A stretch of DNA of 64,000 nt from Symsagittifera roscoffensis. Taxonomy: Eukaryota; Xenacoelomorpha; Acoela; Convolutidae. Both the position numbers and the translations under genes were made by a program. The notes below the pieces were generated by a model. The model made no database searches. It saw only the letters and a list, made by a program, of their open reading frames with translations, and had not been told where the DNA came from. Each line of letters starts with the position of its first letter. Within the stretch, counting starts at the first letter, position 1. Shown piece after piece: positions 61,513 to 64,000 of the stretch. The stretch covers positions 27,019,378 through 27,083,377 of the forward strand of contig NC_087071.1 of NCBI RefSeq assembly GCF_963678635.1, given 5' to 3'.

Positions 61513-61523
61513 CCGTTTGGCTC
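61513..61523. repeat. Right target-site duplication of the MITE
   Basis: CCGTTTGGCTC, matching 61,104-61,114. Confidence 0.7.
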
Positions 61524-61866
61524 TAACTTCAATATTAGTAAAGAGTAAACTGGAAATATGTATTTCGCTCTTCTATAATTACAATATACCTGAAAATAAT
61601 TTCGTCATCATGTAACCTGTTTCACACAGTTCTGCCTTTTGAAAAAAGAGTTTTCAATATATTGCCCATCAAATCTTTCGACAAGGTTTTATTTTTGTGG
61701 TTAATTATTATGTTATAGTTTTCATAATTAATGAGCTTGTAATAGTTGGTTTTGATTCTCTTAAAGTGGCAGATTAGTTTCCAGTCATGAAAATTTGATA
61801 CTGGCAATTCATTATTTTTAAATTTGAGATCAAGAGGATGAATTGAGTTTTGCACGATCACATCAG
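61524..61866. other. Non-coding AT-rich DNA
   Basis: No supported gene; short frames only. May be intron. Confidence 0.35.
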
Positions 61867-62124
61867 GTTGAAATTGCCGAATTCATTTATTTTTCCAATG
61901 AGATTCGTAAATCGGCTGAAATTCTATTTAATATGACTTTGACGATCCAAGGGAAACCGTCTTCCTGCGGCAAAGACTTGCTATCTGTGTACAACGCGGA
62001 AACGCTAGCTGCGTACTTGAATCTCTCCAAGAAACTGATTGATCTCTTTTCATCTCCGGGTCTTCTTCCTCTTTTGAACATATACTTAACTTCAACTTTT
62101 CCTCTCTTATCATATTTGGACTGA
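61867..62124 (+). CDS. Candidate terminal exon or gene fragment, 85 codons
   Basis: Preceded by an acceptor-like CACATCAG and open to a TGA at 62,122-62,124. Protein-like: VEIAEFIYFSNEIRKSAEIL, GKDLLSVYNAETLAAYLNLS. The lead frame uses mixed codons unlike the AT-only flank. It could be a later exon of the gene beginning at 60,114 or an unrelated fragment. An overlapping minus-strand frame of 100 codons is also open, so strand is not certain. Confidence 0.25.
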   Translation, partial: VEIAEFIYFSNEIRKSAEILFNMTLTIQGKPSSCGKDLLSVYNAETLAAYLNLSKKLIDLFSSPGLLPLLNIYLTSTFPLLSYLD

Positions 62125-62361
62125 ATTTTTGAAATTAAGATAGATTTCATCAAGAAAACTAAGCAACTCTGTTTTTTCAAATTGCTCATTTGTTAGCACT
62201 TTTGCTACATATCCTTGTCAGATTAATAGCATCTGATCTATTGCCTTCATTGAAGACTAGTGTTTGCACATGGGAAAGCTATTGTAGTGCAAATGCGAGG
62301 ACATCCGCCTCGTAACCTCCAAGTCGAGGGATCTGCTCCATCATAAATTAAAAGTTTTGAA

Positions 62362-64000
62362 GTGGCGACATGGTAAGTTTGGGTAAGCTCGCTCGGAAAG
62401 GGTGAGTAACTCAATAACTTTCCTAGCCACAGAGTTTCTTAGTTTTAATATCAAACAGGACCGCATAAATAACTGATTATACTTGGTGAGTGAAGTTAAG
62501 TTAATTTTAACGGGTGCGTGGCCGTGCCACGTCCCCACTTTTTAATCACAAAGAGCGAAAAGAAGTTTTATGGCAAGATGACGTAAGTAGTCAGAAAAGA
62601 AATTTTATCTAGGACACTCCTCATGGTGCATTTTTGTGAAAATGTTGGAAGGCAGTAAGATGTAGTACAATGCCATTTGTGACACGTAGTGAGTTGAGAT
62701 GGATTAGATAAATTTCATTTTCTTATGCGATTTGTAAGATTGATTATAGAGAACTGGAACACTACTTGACGATAACCCGGTGTTATGCGATCAATAGGGA
62801 CATTGATGGGGACTTGTCCGGGGAGTATGCGCCATTCTGCCAGATTGGCACAGCGCAACCTTCCGGCGACACGAAAAAAAAAACGAATAAAGGCCTTAGT
62901 AACGAAAAATTACTGCGAAGGAGGGTCTAGATATTCCGAAAATTCGAGTTTTCAAAATTTCGATTGACGGGCCAGTATTTCTGAGAAATACAAAAAGACG
63001 GCCATTTTGACTGAAAAGGACGAAAAAACACAACAACGACGGAGATAGCAGAAAACAGTCACACGAAAGAACGAGAGAAACGAAGCCTCTTATCGTGACA
63101 ATAACACGCGATAAGAACTTTAGCAGTGGAAATTAGTGGAAAAGGAAGCTTCAGTGGGGAAGGAATATTCCACGGAACCCTCCCGTGCCACAAATTGGGA
63201 GAGATAAGAACGTTATCTCGGGAAGATTACGGGAGCAGAGGCTTGGTCCCCCAGAGACTGTTGTATATGAAGGGACTATATAAAACTGACTTTGTAGCTA
63301 CTTGGATGTCGTAGAACTCTGAATTAACACCGGTGTTATTTGATACTTTAGAATATGAGTAGCTAGAAAGAGGAAAGGGTCAATCCATCTCCAATGGATT
63401 TAATATAGAACTGTCACACAAAAACATATTAAAATAGGGTATTCGAGCCGTGTTTTTAATAGCAACCACGTAGTCTGAGGATCCGAGACTCAGCTATGTG
63501 GCTGTGTTCGCATGTAAACGAAAGCTGATCAAAAGTCGTTTGACTGATGGCCTAAAAATAGTAACTTTTTACTTAGCCCTAAACAGACCAGAAAATCAAC
63601 TGGCAAGGTCGAGACGGTGAAAAACGAGCAGGATTAAGGTAACTGACGCCTGCCAGTCGTTAATAGGTACTTTTTCTACGCTCCGTCGCTGTGTAGTATT
63701 TGAGCGAATGTTAAATTGAATTCGCCTTTGCTTTCAGAAATACCGTCAATTTTTAACTCACGAGTCTAATGATTTTCAACTTGAGGAGATACAGTAAAAA
63801 AGTTACAACAGGCGTCGGAGTAACAGCTGCATAGTTCGGATCAGAAACAGGTACAGAATCGGCAATTCTTTCTTGGACAACTCTATCAATTGTGGCAGGA
63901 AGCTCAGAGAGAGCATCTTTTATGATTTCTTGAATAGTAGAAGATGAAAGAACAATAGACTTCTTTTTAACAAATATTGCGCTTGAACAGTGGCAAAATA
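62362..64000. repeat. 1.64-kb composite repeat, copy B (runs off the window)
   Basis: Same sequence and orientation as 54,599-56,237, ~99.6% identical, including the TATA box (63,277-63,283) and the start of the minus-strand LINE ORF1 fragment near 63,750-64,000. Starts at AGTGGCGACATGG after unrelated sequence. The window ends before the repeat does. Confidence 0.75.

Noticed and set aside
62281-62345. tRNA-like stretch (GAGGACATCCGCCTCGTAACCTCC)
   Set aside because: Suggestive of a tRNA-derived SINE anticodon arm, but no intact T-arm, acceptor stem or B box could be drawn.
54599-64000. The two 1.64-kb repeats as LTRs of one 9.4-kb retroelement
   Set aside because: The interval holds a LINE, a host-like exon and a MITE but no gag-pol, PBS or PPT, and the repeat itself includes a LINE fragment.
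1-64000. CRISPR arrays, bacterial operons, rRNA genes
   Set aside because: No regularly spaced short repeats with unique spacers and no rRNA-like sequence were seen; the direct repeats present are transposon-derived.

Overview
This is invertebrate nuclear DNA, probably arthropod-like, although the species cannot be fixed from sequence. The evidence is AT-rich intergenic DNA, eukaryotic splice and poly(A) signals, several retroelement classes, a 200-N scaffold gap, and no bacterial-type genes. Most of the window is transposable elements, so it reads as a repeat-rich, gene-poor locus.

Layout. 1-4.4 kb is AT-rich non-coding DNA with a foldback (inverted-repeat) element. 4.5-6.6 kb holds an intact 681-codon P-loop GTPase gene on the minus strand. 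6,721-25,628 is an unusually long (18.9 kb) Ty3/gypsy-type LTR retroelement on the minus strand. It has 410-bp LTRs, a PBS, a 155-aa first ORF, Gag, protease-RT-RNase H-integrase, two tiny overlapping membrane-protein ORFs, a Ser/Thr/Pro-rich ORF, a broken envelope-like glycoprotein region and a 602-aa ORF I do not recognise. 25.6-30.2 kb is flank with candidate minus-strand exons and a degenerate repeat array. 30,222-43,766 repeats 13,822-27,366 head to tail, with the element cut off at its 3' side, and ends at the N gap (43,767-43,966).

Right of the gap, 43,967-54,293 is much more GC-rich. It carries the tail of a different Ty3/gypsy integrase followed by a run of plus-strand ORFs, all damaged by in-frame stops and frameshifts, with one clear and one possible SGNH (GDSL-type) hydrolase-like domain. 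I do not recognise the other ORFs; the run looks like the accessory 3' half of a second large retroelement. A 1.64-kb composite repeat (promoter-bearing, LTR-like part plus a PHD-type LINE ORF1 fragment) occurs at 54,599-56,237 and again at 62,362-64,000. Between the copies lie a possible Penelope-like fragment, a decayed LINE (56.8-60.07 kb), a candidate host exon (60,114-60,636), a MITE with 11-bp target-site duplications (61,115-61,512) and one more possible exon.

Functionally, the first element has capsid, replication, integration and envelope-like parts plus four extra ORFs. Neighbouring downstream ORFs are linked by ATGA stop/start overlaps. Both element copies are disabled, by different mutations. 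The two copies agree to about 0.2% from 22.2 kb rightwards (LTR and flank included) but differ by about 1-3% to the left, so the duplication is a mosaic rather than a simple copy.
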